Counted from the first letter of the stretch, positions 8,275 through 17,908 are shown. The stretch is DNA of 59,728 nt from Ligilactobacillus agilis DSM 20509 (GCF_001436215.1 NZ_AYYP01000030.1:1-59728), one strand, 5' to 3'. The notes: generated by a model from the sequence alone, not told the origin. Numbers and translations: made by a program.

Positions 8275-8997
8275 TTAATCGGCTTCTTCGGCACTCTTAA
8301 TCTGTTGCCCCATACTTTCTAAATCGGCTTGATGTTCCATGAATTCCTGGTTATCAACCGGTAAGTGTTGCTCGATTGTCGCAAATGGTTGGAGGTAAAC
8401 CTGAGCTTGGTCAATTTCAAAGCCCAAAATGTGGCCCCCCATCTTCTTAGCGTTGTTCAAGTAATGAAGGTGATAGCCGGCAGCTGCCATTCCTTGGAAC
8501 AATTCTGGGGCAAAGTAGCCCACCACCGTTCCTTGACTATCCGCTTCTTCAAAAACAGCTTGCTTATTAGCCACTTCCACTAAGGTTGGGTAAGGTTTTA
8601 CTTGCCCTTCTACCGCCCTAGTTTGCATGTGCTTGAACTTACCTACAATCTTAACGGCAAAGAAGATATTGTGGTAAGGATACTTGGCTAAAATCTGCTT
8701 ACCCAGTGCTTGCATGGATAATCCTTGTGCAGCAAATTCAACCTGTGGCTGGTCAAAGTGAACGGTGGCAAAGGGAATCATCGTTTCCGCACTTAGGGTC
8801 TTAACTTGGCCGTTGGCTTGGACCAAATAAGGAGTGCCATCTAAAACAATCATTTCCCCATTTAAGCCCGTGGCCGTTCCAATCCCCGTATCACCATGCG
8901 CAAGTAGCTCGGCTAGCTTCATGGTTCCATCGAATAAACCTGGAACTAAGAGCGCAAGCGTGCCATGTTGGTAAACTTTTTGTCCATCTTTTGTCAT
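8275..8997 (-). CDS. alsD: Alpha-acetolactate decarboxylase
   Basis: This enzyme converts (S)-2-acetolactate to acetoin and CO2. The 240-residue protein has the family's zinc-binding histidine cluster HLHYLNN followed by GGHILGF near residue 195. Its length is standard. It follows alsS by 24 bases with an AAGAAGG ribosome binding site, so the two enzymes form one operon from pyruvate to acetoin, a route that limits acidification and removes excess pyruvate. Confidence 0.95.
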   Translation of the reverse strand: MTKDGQKVYQHGTLALLVPGLFDGTMKLAELLAHGDTGIGTATGLNGEMIVLDGTPYLVQANGQVKTLSAETMIPFATVHFDQPQVEFAAQGLSMQALGKQILAKYPYHNIFFAVKIVGKFKHMQTRAVEGQVKPYPTLVEVANKQAVFEEADSQGTVVGYFAPELFQGMAAAGYHLHYLNNAKKMGGHILGFEIDQAQVYLQPFATIEQHLPVDNQEFMEHQADLESMGQQIKSAEEAD

Positions 8998-9021
8998 TGT
9001 AAAGACCTTCTTTTAAAAAAA

Positions 9022-10704
9022 TTAGTGTAATTGGTCGTCTAAGATTTGCTTACCTAATTCTTGGTTGTCGCTGTAATCAACCGGAACGTCAACGATGACT
9101 GGTCCATCGATTGCAAAGGCTTCGTCTAAGACCTTTTCTAAGTCAGCAGCCTTGTTGACCCGTAGCCCCTTGGCTCCAAAACTTTCTGCATACTTAACGA
9201 AGTCAACCGGTCCAAATTTAACCGCAGCTGATTGGCCGTACTTCATTTCTTCTTGGAACTTAACCATGTCATAGTTACCATCATTCCAAATAATGTGGAC
9301 GATGTTAAGGTTCAAGCGGACTGCTGTTTCTAAGTCTTGGGCAGAGAATAAGAAGCCACCATCACCAGAAACTGAAACGATTTGGGTATTAGGACGAACT
9401 AAAGCAGCAGAAATAGCCCATGGTAAAGCTACCCCTAGCGTTTGCATCCCGTTACTAAAGAGCAAGTGCCGTGGTTCATAACTCTTGAAGTGGCGTGCCA
9501 TCCAAATATAGAAACTACCAACGTCAACAGTCACAGTCATGTCGTCAGTCACGCGGTCTTGCAATGCTTGGATGATGCTTAGTGGGTGGCTCCGTACTTG
9601 TCCTTCTTCTAAGGCAGGCGGTTCATCCCGCAAAGCTTCTTCTTTTCTGATTGAATCCAAGTATGCTTGGGAATCTTCCGGTAGCTTGTAACCCTTCATG
9701 TATGGTAATAAGAAGTCTAAGGTTTGAGCAATGTCCCCAACCAATTCCTTTTCAGGTTGGAAGTTCTTATCAATTTCTGAACGCATTGAATCGATAACCA
9801 CGATGTGAGTCTTACCATCTTGGTTCCAGTTACGTGGTTCGTATTCGATTGGATCATAACCAATGGCAATTACCAAATCACTTCGCTTAAGCAACTTATC
9901 ACCGGGTTGGTTTCTAAAGAGCCCTACCCGGCCAAAGAAGTCGGCTTCCATATTGCGTGGGATAATCCCAGCCCCTTGGAAGGTTTCAACAACTGGTAAG
10001 TGGGTAGCAGCAATCAAGTTCCGGATAGCGGCAGTTGTATCCGGATCAGAAGCCCGCATCCCTAGTAATAAGACCGGCAACCGTGCTTCTTTAATCCGTT
10101 GGGAAAGCAAGGTTGATTCGATTGGACTAGCAGGTCCCAACTTAGGTGGAATCCGTGGTGCAATTACTTCAGTCTTAACTTCTGAATCAGTCACGTCTTG
10201 TGGAACTGATACAAAACTTGCCCCTTGCTTGGATGACTCTGCTTCTTGGTAAGCATTAGCGATAACTTCGGAAATGTTTTCTGGTTCTTGAACTTCGGCG
10301 CTGTACTTAGTAATTGGCGCAAACAAGGCAGCGTTATCCATGCTTTGGTGAGTTAAACGAAGTAAGTCGGTTCTTTGAACCTGACCTGCAATTGCTAAAA
10401 CAGGGTCCCCTTCAGCAGTTGCTGTCACCAAACCAGTTGCTAAGTTAGACGCCCCTGGACCGGAAGTTGCAATTACAACCCCTGGCTTACCGGTAATTCG
10501 TCCAATCCCAGCGGCCATGAAAGCGGCGTTTTGTTCGTGGCGAGTAACAATTAACTTAGGTGCCTTAGGATTAACAGGATGTTCTAAACGTTCAAACACC
10601 CGGTCAATCTTTGCTCCTGGAATCCCAAAAACATATTCAACATCATGATTGGCTAAACTATCAACGATAGCATCAGCGCCAAAACGTTTCTTTTCTTCTG
10701 ACAT
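9022..10704 (-). CDS. alsS: Acetolactate synthase, catabolic
   Basis: This thiamine-diphosphate enzyme condenses two pyruvates to acetolactate. The 560 residues contain the catalytic glutamate in [12 protein letters not shown] near residue 57 and the ThDP/Mg motif SGDGGF followed by NDGNYD. No regulatory subunit gene is nearby and alsD follows, so it is the catabolic AlsS type rather than the biosynthetic IlvB type. GGAGGATGAA precedes the ATG. Its promoter overlaps an inverted repeat at 10768-10792. Confidence 0.95.
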   Translation of the reverse strand: MSEEKKRFGADAIVDSLANHDVEYVFGIPGAKIDRVFERLEHPVNPKAPKLIVTRHEQNAAFMAAGIGRITGKPGVVIATSGPGASNLATGLVTATAEGDPVLAIAGQVQRTDLLRLTHQSMDNAALFAPITKYSAEVQEPENISEVIANAYQEAESSKQGASFVSVPQDVTDSEVKTEVIAPRIPPKLGPASPIESTLLSQRIKEARLPVLLLGMRASDPDTTAAIRNLIAATHLPVVETFQGAGIIPRNMEADFFGRVGLFRNQPGDKLLKRSDLVIAIGYDPIEYEPRNWNQDGKTHIVVIDSMRSEIDKNFQPEKELVGDIAQTLDFLLPYMKGYKLPEDSQAYLDSIRKEEALRDEPPALEEGQVRSHPLSIIQALQDRVTDDMTVTVDVGSFYIWMARHFKSYEPRHLLFSNGMQTLGVALPWAISAALVRPNTQIVSVSGDGGFLFSAQDLETAVRLNLNIVHIIWNDGNYDMVKFQEEMKYGQSAAVKFGPVDFVKYAESFGAKGLRVNKAADLEKVLDEAFAIDGPVIVDVPVDYSDNQELGKQILDDQLH

Positions 10705-10748
10705 TTCATCCTCCTATTTTTTGCCCTTAACTACTTGTTTTCTTACCA

Positions 10749-10792
10749 ATCTTAGCACCTTAAAAATAATAATTCCAACCTTAAGAATTATT
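10749..10792 (-). promoter_or_regulatory. Promoter and candidate operator of alsS-alsD
   Basis: Minus-strand TTGGAA (10778-10773) and TAAGAT (10754-10749) are 18 bases apart. An inverted repeat, AATAATTC and GAATTATT with a 9-base spacer, spans 10768-10792 and overlaps the -35, so a repressor or activator site is likely. The rest of 10705-10965 holds only the decayed end of the GNAT gene. Confidence 0.5.
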
Positions 10793-10872
10793 GTGAAATC
10801 CTTAATTTTAACTAGATACTAAAAGCTTTTATAATCGACTCTAAACCCCTCTCAAAACTTTGTGAATTTGTG

Positions 10873-11346
10873 TAATTTTTCGCTTTTAAATGGTAACGCT
10901 TACCCGGTATATTTAAATAACTGTGCCCCCTTGCGCCAACTTCCTTGCGCTTCAAAGTTACACTTTTACAACAACCTCAGTGAGGCCTCATTATTAGGAT
11001 ACACGTAGGCCAGTACTTCCTTATCGCCCAAATTCTTACAAAGAGCTTGCAACGCTTCGGTCATATATCCACGCTGCCAGTAGTTACTATTTAGAGCGTA
11101 ACCTAACTCAAATTTGCTACTAGCAAAGCTAGGGTAAAAGCTAATGTTGCCGATTACCTTTTGGTGTAAGTGACTGTAAATCGCTAGTGCCCCCTGATTT
11201 TGCAAGACTTCTAAAAATAATAACGCCCCCCGGATATCGCTAACGGCTGCCTGGGCAACCTTTTTTTGGCTGGCATACTCATAGACATCAGTCAAATCGT
11301 CAATCACATAGGGTCTAAGTAGTAATCGTTTCGTCTTAATTTCCAT
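10873..11346 (-). pseudogene. GNAT acetyltransferase, truncated by stop codons
   Basis: The open part (10966-11346) encodes 126 residues of a RimJ/RimL-type acetyltransferase, including the acetyl-CoA-binding region around NSNYWQRGYMTEAL and ending in NEASLRLL. Family members normally continue with a sequence like LLxKxxFxxxG. Reading past the TAA in the same frame gives KCNFEAQGSWRKGAQLF, which fits that continuation, and then a second TAA (10875-10873). The gene has therefore lost its C-terminal strand and is probably inactive. Its start overlaps the upstream stop as TAATG, so it is translated in an operon. Confidence 0.65.
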
Positions 11347-12170
11347 TACTTTTTCCTGGCTTTCCGCCGTTTTTTGGCCTCCCTAACAGGGTCGATAAAA
11401 GTATAGTCGTTGTTAGTAACCACTTGCTTTTTAGTCGCTAATATATAAGCTGCTATTTCGCCAACAACTGGGATAAAGACCATTACAATTGCAATGACTG
11501 GAATCTCCGCATCCCTAAAGCGTCTGATTAGGGCACTCATATTAGCAATCAAGATGAAGCCAATAAATACCCTCACCATAAAGTTCAAAAAGAAGTTGGC
11601 AAAATTAGGCTCAACGCTCCTAAGTCCCGTCACGACTACGGATAAGACTAGTGAAAATATAAAAGTCAAACCAATCATCCCTACAAAGCTCCACCAAAAA
11701 TCGGCCCGGCCCATTCGTTTATTAATATTGAACCAGTCTTTTAGGTATAATTTTGTCGACGGGATTAACCCAGGCTTTTCATTTTCATTTGCCCGCGTTA
11801 CTTTGCCCTTAAGCTTTTGCAACTCTGAGCGCTGTTCTTCTTCGGCTTTCAAGATGCGCTGGTAGCTTGCATTTAAATCGTCATAATCGCCTTCAAAAAT
11901 CTGTTTGAAGATATTATCTTGGTCTGGTTGCTCCTCTTTTTCTACCTGGGGCGTCTCCTTTTTTAAGGGTTCACTTTGATAGTAATACTGAGCTTGGTCC
12001 GCCCCACAATGATAGCAATAATTAGAGTTTACCGGAATTTCTTGCTGGCACTTCTTGCAAGCTTTTTGCTCCTCATCATCCTTAAAACGATCCTGGCTAA
12101 CCCCACAAGCCGGACAAACCCGCTCTGCCTCACCAATAATGCGACCACAACGTTGACAATAATAATCCAT
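11346..12170 (-). CDS. Zinc-ribbon DUF805 membrane protein
   Basis: The N-terminus has two zinc ribbons with CxxC pairs (YCQRCG...VCPACG and ACKKCQ...YCYHCG). A charged linker (about 70-140) and then a DUF805-type membrane domain with about three hydrophobic segments follow, ending in a very basic tail. Function is unknown. I chose the ATG at 12170, which overlaps the LysR stop as TAATG and sits at proper distance from AAGGAAGG; an ATG nine bases upstream is too close to that site. It is co-transcribed with the LysR gene. Confidence 0.7.
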   Translation of the reverse strand: MDYYCQRCGRIIGEAERVCPACGVSQDRFKDDEEQKACKKCQQEIPVNSNYCYHCGADQAQYYYQSEPLKKETPQVEKEEQPDQDNIFKQIFEGDYDDLNASYQRILKAEEEQRSELQKLKGKVTRANENEKPGLIPSTKLYLKDWFNINKRMGRADFWWSFVGMIGLTFIFSLVLSVVVTGLRSVEPNFANFFLNFMVRVFIGFILIANMSALIRRFRDAEIPVIAIVMVFIPVVGEIAAYILATKKQVVTNNDYTFIDPVREAKKRRKARKK

Positions 12171-13036
12171 TACTTCCATCCTTCCTTAATAACACTAATA
12201 AATTCTTTCAAAATCGGCCGTAATTCCTTGCCCTTAAGCCAAATTAGCGCCATCTGTGTTTCCCAAGCTGGATAATCAACCGGAATAATGCGACAATTAC
12301 GGGCTAATTTAGCAATCGATTCAGGTACAAGCGCCAGGCCTAGTTTCATCTCCGCCCAGTAAAGTGCGGTTCGAGCGTCATCACATTCCATCAACACATT
12401 GGGCTTAATCCCATAATGTTCAAATGAATCGGTGAAGATATTCTTAAACCGCCGATAGATAATGAGGGGATGTTCTTCCAAATTCGTTAAAGTAAAACTG
12501 GTTGGTAGCTGGGGGGAATAGCTATTAGCACTAACTACCACCATCTTTTCTTTAGTGAGGTAGTTTAATTTTAACCCCCGCTGATTAAAGGGCGTCCGCA
12601 CAATGGCCAAATCCAGCTGGCCTTGGTGAAGCTTCTCGATAATTCCATAGGTATTGTCTTCGTAAATTTCATAACTAACATCCGGATAGCGTGCTTGAAA
12701 ATCGGCTAAGGCTACAGAAGCCATAAACCCACCCGATGAAGAAATTAGGCCTAACGAAATTGTCCCAAGCTGTCCTTGATTAGCCTTACGGACTTTTTCT
12801 TCAGTCACCTGGGTTAAATCCACTATTTGGCGGGCGTAGTCCGTTAGCATCTTCCCTGCCTCAGTTAAAATTACCCCCTTAGCGGTTCGTTTAAACAACT
12901 TGACGTCTAAATCCTTTTCTAACTCCTTTAACTGATAGCTTAATGGCGGCTGGGCAATGTGCAGCCGCTTAGCCGCTGCCGTTACCTGCTTTTCTTCTGC
13001 CACGGCTAAAAAATACTTTAGTTGCTTTAGATTCAA
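12170..13036 (-). CDS. LysR family transcriptional regulator
   Basis: The protein has the LysR winged HTH (about 1-60, with AAKRLHIAQPPLSYQLKELE) and a periplasmic-binding-like effector domain. I place the start at a TTG (13036), giving 288 residues beginning LKQLKYF-like as in the family, because GGGGGTGGAG lies just upstream. A longer frame to an ATG at 13096 would add 20 atypical residues and run into the divergent promoter. It is divergent from the TauE gene and heads an operon with the zinc-ribbon protein, so either may be its target. Confidence 0.85.
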   Translation of the reverse strand: MNLKQLKYFLAVAEEKQVTAAAKRLHIAQPPLSYQLKELEKDLDVKLFKRTAKGVILTEAGKMLTDYARQIVDLTQVTEEKVRKANQGQLGTISLGLISSSGGFMASVALADFQARYPDVSYEIYEDNTYGIIEKLHQGQLDLAIVRTPFNQRGLKLNYLTKEKMVVVSANSYSPQLPTSFTLTNLEEHPLIIYRRFKNIFTDSFEHYGIKPNVLMECDDARTALYWAEMKLGLALVPESIAKLARNCRIIPVDYPAWETQMALIWLKGKELRPILKEFISVIKEGWK

Positions 13037-13153
13037 AGCTCCACCCCCTAATATACTTTTTTTATATATCATCAAGTATAAATTAGTATTTTTCATATAT
13101 CAATATTAGTGCTATCATTTAACAGAAGCTTTATAAAAAGGAGTTTTTTTGTT

Positions 13154-13999
13154 ATGCTTACAACAGCTTTGACCATGTTACTAGTCGGCATCTTTGCCGG
13201 GACCATGGGTGCCATTTTAGGAATCGGGGGCGGAATGATTATCACCCCGATTGTTACCTTAGCACTAGGGTTAGACATTAAATACGCTATTGGCGCTAGT
13301 ATTATCGCCGTAATTGCCACCAGTTCAGGGGCAACCATCGCCTACCTTAAAGATGATGTTTTGAACTTACGGGTGGCAATGTTTTTGGAAATTGCCACCA
13401 CCATTGGTGCCATCGTTGGTGCCTTACTAACGGGCTATTTCAATGGCAACATCTTATACTTCTTGTTTGGCGCCTTACTGGTCTTTTCTAGTTGGAATAT
13501 GTACCGTAAGTTGCGCTTGGGTAAGGAAGTCTTAAAACGAGCTAACCCTGATAAGCTTGCGACTAAATTTAAGTTAAATAGCTCTTATTATGATAAAAAC
13601 CTCAACCAACAAATTGATTACCAAGTAGAAAATATCCCCTTAGGGCTATCAATTATGTTTGGCGCCGGCCTAGCTTCCGGAATGCTTGGAATCGGTTCGG
13701 GAGCCTTTAAGGTTATGGCCATGGATAACGCTATGAAGATGCCTTTAAAACCTTCTAGCGCCACCAGTAACCTCATGATGGGGGTGACCGCCGCTGCTTC
13801 TGCTACCGTTTACTTCTTTAACGGAGCCATCAAACCCGAAATAGCTGTCCCCTTAGCCTTGGGAATTTTAGGAGGGGCTGCCTTAGGAAGCAGAATTATG
13901 CCACACCTGCCCGCTAAAGTTATTCGGATGATCTTTATTCCCATCCTCCTTTACCTGGGCTTACAAATGATTCTTAAAGCATGTGGGGTGATGATTTAA
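13154..13999 (+). CDS. TauE/SafE family sulfite or organic anion exporter
   Basis: This TauE/SafE-family membrane protein has about eight hydrophobic segments arranged as two repeats, each with a glycine-rich motif (GAILGIGGGMIITP near residue 17 and SGMLGIGSGAFKV near 180). Substrates in the family include sulfite, sulfoacetate and related anions; the one here is unknown. I use the ATG at 13154, ten bases after AAGGAG, rather than an upstream ATG at 13109. Its stop overlaps the next gene start, and the LysR gene is divergent. Confidence 0.85.
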   Translation: MLTTALTMLLVGIFAGTMGAILGIGGGMIITPIVTLALGLDIKYAIGASIIAVIATSSGATIAYLKDDVLNLRVAMFLEIATTIGAIVGALLTGYFNGNILYFLFGALLVFSSWNMYRKLRLGKEVLKRANPDKLATKFKLNSSYYDKNLNQQIDYQVENIPLGLSIMFGAGLASGMLGIGSGAFKVMAMDNAMKMPLKPSSATSNLMMGVTAAASATVYFFNGAIKPEIAVPLALGILGGAALGSRIMPHLPAKVIRMIFIPILLYLGLQMILKACGVMI

Positions 14000-14367
14000 T
14001 GACTAAACACGATTTACAAACTGAAATGAATCAAGTTGAGCTCTTAATCGGGAAAATTATGCGGATTGGGGTTTTAATTGCCGCCTTCGTTATGATTATC
14101 GGTCTTGGTTTACTACTAGTCACCGGTAAAAGTGGTTACCCCGGTACCCTCTACCCAACAACTCTGCAAGCCATTATCGCCGGTGTCTGCGCTTTTAAGG
14201 CCGCTGCTTGGATGATGCTTGGCATTTTCCTACTAATCTTGACCCCAGTCTTGCGCGTTGTTATTTCAATTTACGCCTTCGCTAAGGAAAAAGATCACCT
14301 CTATGTTTGGATTACCTCCATCGTCTTAGTGATTCTCGTTATCAGCTTTATCATCGGTCATCACTAG
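13999..14367 (+). CDS. DUF1634 membrane protein
   Basis: This roughly 122-residue protein has three hydrophobic segments and matches the DUF1634 family, which is repeatedly found beside TauE/SafE exporters. The ATG overlaps the TauE stop (TAATG), implying translational coupling. It may be an accessory subunit of the exporter, though its role is not established. Confidence 0.8.
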   Translation: MTKHDLQTEMNQVELLIGKIMRIGVLIAAFVMIIGLGLLLVTGKSGYPGTLYPTTLQAIIAGVCAFKAAAWMMLGIFLLILTPVLRVVISIYAFAKEKDHLYVWITSIVLVILVISFIIGHH

Positions 14368-14378
14368 GAGGGAGTTTA

Positions 14379-15416
14379 ATGGAGAATAGTAATGAAAACT
14401 TACGGCGAAAAAAAGAATTAAGACGTCCTCGGCCGCAAAAGAAACAAGGCTGCTTTACCCTCGGTTTATTAATTTTTGTTGTACTGGCTTTGGTTGCTGG
14501 CAGCTACCTAAAAAAGCATCTAGCAACGGCTAAGCAAACGGCCGCCGATATTTACCAGTCTACCGACACGAAAAAAGCCCGCAACGTTGACGCAATCTTA
14601 AAACAAAATAAACCTGTCTCTATCCTGTTACTGGGAACGGACACCGGAGCCTTAGGAAGAACCTTTCAAGGGCGGACCGATACAATGATTTTAGCCGTCC
14701 TTAATCCCAAACAAAAGACGATGACAGTCGTCAGCATTCCGCGCGATACTGAGGTGGCTGTTTTTGGCTACGAACAGTATTTCCCAAGTAAAATTAACGC
14801 TGCCTATGCCTATGGTGGAGCTAAAACCGCACTCAAGACGGTACAAAAATACCTCAACATTCCCATCGACTACTACGCTACCATCAACATGGGCGGACTT
14901 GAGAACTTAATCAATGCAGTTGGTGGCTTAGATATTAAGCCTTTAATCACCTTTAGCTACGACAACCAAAGCTTTACCAAGGATCAGACTACCCACATGA
15001 ACGGCAAGCGGGCCTTAGCCTACGTGCGGATGCGCGACGACGACCCCCTAGGGGATTATGGCCGCCAAGCACGGCAACGGCAGGTCCTAACTAAGCTCGC
15101 CTTCAAGAGCAGTAAGTTAATCAACCTCCTAGATGACGGTTTCTTAAAGACAATTAAAAGTCAAATAAGCACTGACCTCACCTTTGATGACCTAATCTAC
15201 TTAGGAACTGATTACAGAGTAGCTACCCACCACATGAAGTCCTACTCAATGCAAAGTTCCACCGAGGTCATTGACGGGCAGGATTTCGAGGTGGTTGATA
15301 CTAAAAACAAACAAGCTATTACCGATATCCTTAGGGCGGCCCTTGACTTAGAACCCGCTACTACCGGTAGCACGCTCGCTAGTGACAATACAATTGATAC
15401 TCAAGCTAAAGACTAA
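14379..15416 (+). CDS. LytR-CpsA-Psr (LCP) family cell-wall glycopolymer transferase
   Basis: This membrane-anchored enzyme transfers teichoic-acid or polysaccharide precursors from undecaprenyl phosphate to peptidoglycan. It has a short basic cytoplasmic N-terminus, one membrane helix (about 28-47), then an LCP domain with LLLGTDTG, RTDTM, SIPRD and the late motif GRQARQRQ. I chose the ATG at 14379, just after AGGAGGGAG; an earlier in-frame ATG lies in DUF1634. It gives 345 residues, normal for the family. Confidence 0.93.
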   Translation: MENSNENLRRKKELRRPRPQKKQGCFTLGLLIFVVLALVAGSYLKKHLATAKQTAADIYQSTDTKKARNVDAILKQNKPVSILLLGTDTGALGRTFQGRTDTMILAVLNPKQKTMTVVSIPRDTEVAVFGYEQYFPSKINAAYAYGGAKTALKTVQKYLNIPIDYYATINMGGLENLINAVGGLDIKPLITFSYDNQSFTKDQTTHMNGKRALAYVRMRDDDPLGDYGRQARQRQVLTKLAFKSSKLINLLDDGFLKTIKSQISTDLTFDDLIYLGTDYRVATHHMKSYSMQSSTEVIDGQDFEVVDTKNKQAITDILRAALDLEPATTGSTLASDNTIDTQAKD

Positions 15417-15418
15417 AA

Positions 15419-15457
15419 AAGGCCTTGTAACTTACTAATTCGAAGTTACAAGGTCTT
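15419..15457. terminator. Bidirectional terminator between LCP and ThrE genes
   Basis: AAGGCCTTGTAACTT pairs with AAGTTACAAGGTCTT across a 9-base loop. T-rich tracts on both sides suit both convergent genes. Confidence 0.8.
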
Positions 15458-15460
15458 TTC

Positions 15461-15892
15461 TTACGATTTCATCCGGTAATAAGCTTGTCCTAATAATTCG
15501 GCTAGAAAAAAGCCCATTGCGATTGCACCAGCAATCATCGCCACCTGAACAACATAGCGTAAGGCGACGGTATTATCGTTTAGGGCAAAATACCTAACCG
15601 CCTGGTAGGCCTGGCCTCCTGGCACCAAGGGAACTAGGCTGGGAATGTTAAATAAAATCGTGGGTATCTTTTGCCAACGGGCCATAAAAATTGAACATAA
15701 GCCAATCGCTAGCGCAGCCCCTAAGTTGGCAAGCATTGCCCCTGCTTCCAAATTCTTGATGACTAAGTAGGTCAACCAGCCCAACATTCCGATAAAGCCA
15801 CAGGCATTCAAGGCCCGGCGGGGAACGTTGATAATCACGCCAAAGCCCAGCGAAGATAAATAACTAAAAGCAGCATGCATAATCCATTCCAT
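15461..15892 (-). CDS. Threonine/serine exporter, ThrE_2 (DUF3815) subunit
   Basis: This 143-residue protein has about four hydrophobic segments and matches the C-terminal half of the threonine/serine exporter ThrE. It follows the N-terminal-half gene by 11 bases, as in many Firmicutes where ThrE is split. Together they would export threonine or serine. The pair is downstream of an MFS gene. Confidence 0.85.
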   Translation of the reverse strand: MEWIMHAAFSYLSSLGFGVIINVPRRALNACGFIGMLGWLTYLVIKNLEAGAMLANLGAALAIGLCSIFMARWQKIPTILFNIPSLVPLVPGGQAYQAVRYFALNDNTVALRYVVQVAMIAGAIAMGFFLAELLGQAYYRMKS

Positions 15893-15903
15893 TTCCAGGC
15901 CCC

Positions 15904-16662
15904 CTACATAAATTTCAAAATAAAGGCAATCCCTAATCCTAAGGCACAGGCAGTTAAGATTGCCTCCATAGCGCGAGCCATCCCACTTAAAATGTGCCCC
16001 GCCAAGAGGTCGCGGACTGCATTGGTTAACGGTACCCCAGGAACTAAGGGCATCAAAGCGCCAATGATAATTCGGTCAACGCTATATCCCAGGTTAAACC
16101 GAACCAACATTACCGCACTAAAGCCTATCAATAAGGCCGCCAAGAATTCACTAACAAACCTAATTTTATACCGACTGTTGATGAAGTAAAAACAAGTATA
16201 GCCTAAAGCCCCAACTAAAGCTGTCGGTAAAAAATCACGCCAGGAAGCTCCGTACATGATAACCAGGGTTGCACTGACCAAGGCAGCAGCCATTAGTTGC
16301 CAGTAAAAGGCAAAAAACGGGGCACTCACATCAATGGCTATCAGTTTGAGATAAAAATTTGGTAAGCTAAGTTGCTTATTTTGAAAGGCTCGCGAGGCAT
16401 CATTTACCCGGGCAACTTTTTCTAAATCAATCGTCCGCTTGTTGATTGGTTCTACCTGGGCTTCATGCCGGTCAGGAATTGACATGGTAATACCTGTGGT
16501 TGTCTCAAAAATCTTAGGATCTTTAATCCCTGCATTTCTAGCGATTCTTTTTAAAGTATCGTCTACCCGGGCCATATCAGCCCCACTTTCTATCATGATT
16601 CTGCCCGCCAACATGACCGTTTTGATAATTAACCCGTCAGTTTTTTGACTCATCTCAATCAC
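15904..16662 (-). CDS. Threonine/serine exporter, ThrE (DUF1212) subunit
   Basis: This 252-residue protein has a cytoplasmic N-terminal region (about 1-110, with ESGADMARVDDTL and TTGITMSI) followed by about five hydrophobic segments. That is the arrangement of the DUF1212 half of ThrE. It overlaps the MFS gene upstream by eight bases and precedes the ThrE_2 gene, giving one operon. The serine or threonine substrate is inferred from the family. Confidence 0.87.
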   Translation of the reverse strand: MIEMSQKTDGLIIKTVMLAGRIMIESGADMARVDDTLKRIARNAGIKDPKIFETTTGITMSIPDRHEAQVEPINKRTIDLEKVARVNDASRAFQNKQLSLPNFYLKLIAIDVSAPFFAFYWQLMAAALVSATLVIMYGASWRDFLPTALVGALGYTCFYFINSRYKIRFVSEFLAALLIGFSAVMLVRFNLGYSVDRIIIGALMPLVPGVPLTNAVRDLLAGHILSGMARAMEAILTACALGLGIAFILKFM

Positions 16663-17836
16663 CTATCTTCGCTTTTAGCCTGCGACAAAGAATTAGCCAC
16701 CCTTCACTCATAAAGACCCCTAACGCCATTAACGTAAATAAAATTCCATATGAGTAATGTTCAATCACCACGCCACCAAATAAAGGCCCGATTGCATGCC
16801 CTAAAGAGGCCGCAATTCCGATTTGCCCTTGGTACTTACCTTTTTCACTAGCACTACTTAACTTATCCACAACCGTGGGAATCGCTGGAAATAAACACAC
16901 TTCCCCAACTGTAACAATCACCATTGACATAATAAACATCCAGTAAGCATGAGCCACGATTAACGAGCTGTATGCCACCACAAATAAACCGATTCCCAGG
17001 TAAACTTTCTTAAAAATATCCACATTATAGTGTTCATCTATCCAAGAAATGATTGGCTGTAGGCACACAATAATCACACCGTTAATTGTCCACAGCAAGC
17101 TGTACTTGCTTAAAGATATCCCCAGTTTTTCCATGTACACCGATAAATTACTTTGCCACTGGGCATAACCTAGTTGGATGACGAAGTAAGCAATTAAGAC
17201 CGCCGTAATAATATAGACCGCATAACGCCTAGTCTTCATTCCTCCTTGCTTAGCTTGCTTTAAGTGGTGCTTATCATTTTTTGGTACCTTATAAAAGAGA
17301 CTAGCAATTACAAAGAAGACTGCAAACATGACAAAGTTAATTATAAAAATCAAGCGGACACTAATATTAATCACAAAGCCTACGCCCAGTGTTCCTAAAA
17401 CCACCCCGACATTTGCCATGAAGTACATTAAATTAAAGACGTAACGTGAATCATAGCGCTTGATGGTGGTCGCTAACGAGTTGACAATTGTTCCTGAAAC
17501 CCCAATTGCAAAGTTATTTAGGATAATCATTAGTGGATAGTAAGGCCAGCCACTTTCAAAAACTAAAAAGCCAGTCGCAAATAAACTCAGTGTTAAAGCA
17601 AGTAACAAGTAGTGACGGGCATCCTTATGATCATAGAGGTAGCCCCCAGTATAGTTACCAGCAATCATTGCCATTGAGCCAATAAATAAGACAACCCCCG
17701 CAACCGTCAAACTTTTACCTAGATAATCATGCATATAGATAGTCGTCAACGGCCAGATGAAACTCATCCCGGTCGATTCGACTAAGTTCCCAATTAATAA
17801 CCAAATTAATGGTAACTCTTTGACTTGCTTTTCCAT
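16655..17836 (-). CDS. Major facilitator superfamily transporter
   Basis: This 393-residue MFS protein has about twelve hydrophobic segments. A motif-A-like stretch GGYLYDHKDAR lies in the loop after segment two. The resemblance is to drug-efflux-type MFS proteins, but the substrate is not identifiable. The start is the ATG at 17836, six bases after GAAGGGGG-AUG; two upstream ATGs lie in or before that site. A TATAAT directly after the csp terminator probably drives this operon. Confidence 0.75.
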   Translation of the reverse strand: MEKQVKELPLIWLLIGNLVESTGMSFIWPLTTIYMHDYLGKSLTVAGVVLFIGSMAMIAGNYTGGYLYDHKDARHYLLLALTLSLFATGFLVFESGWPYYPLMIILNNFAIGVSGTIVNSLATTIKRYDSRYVFNLMYFMANVGVVLGTLGVGFVINISVRLIFIINFVMFAVFFVIASLFYKVPKNDKHHLKQAKQGGMKTRRYAVYIITAVLIAYFVIQLGYAQWQSNLSVYMEKLGISLSKYSLLWTINGVIIVCLQPIISWIDEHYNVDIFKKVYLGIGLFVVAYSSLIVAHAYWMFIMSMVIVTVGEVCLFPAIPTVVDKLSSASEKGKYQGQIGIAASLGHAIGPLFGGVVIEHYSYGILFTLMALGVFMSEGWLILCRRLKAKIGD

Positions 17837-17870
17837 CGCCATCCCCCTTCTTTTTGCTTGCAATTATAAC

Positions 17871-17908
17871 AAAAAGGCTGAGAAAGTAAAACTTTCTCAG
17901 CCTTGTTT
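17871..17908 (-). terminator. Terminator of csp, fused to the MFS promoter
   Basis: AAGGCTGAGAAAGT pairs with ACTTTCTCAGCCTT. On the minus strand it is followed by TTTTTG and at once by TATAAT (17866-17871 region), the only good -10 before the MFS gene. The hairpin's 3' arm would therefore double as the promoter's upstream part. Confidence 0.75.

Noticed and set aside
10890-10904. Possible second cre around GGTAACGCTTACC
   Set aside because: It mismatches the consensus at two positions and lies within the remains of the GNAT gene, about 190 bases before alsS.
13037-13096. N-terminal extension of the LysR protein to the ATG at 13096
   Set aside because: The 20 extra residues are outside the family pattern and run into the divergent promoter; the TTG at 13036 has a good ribosome binding site.
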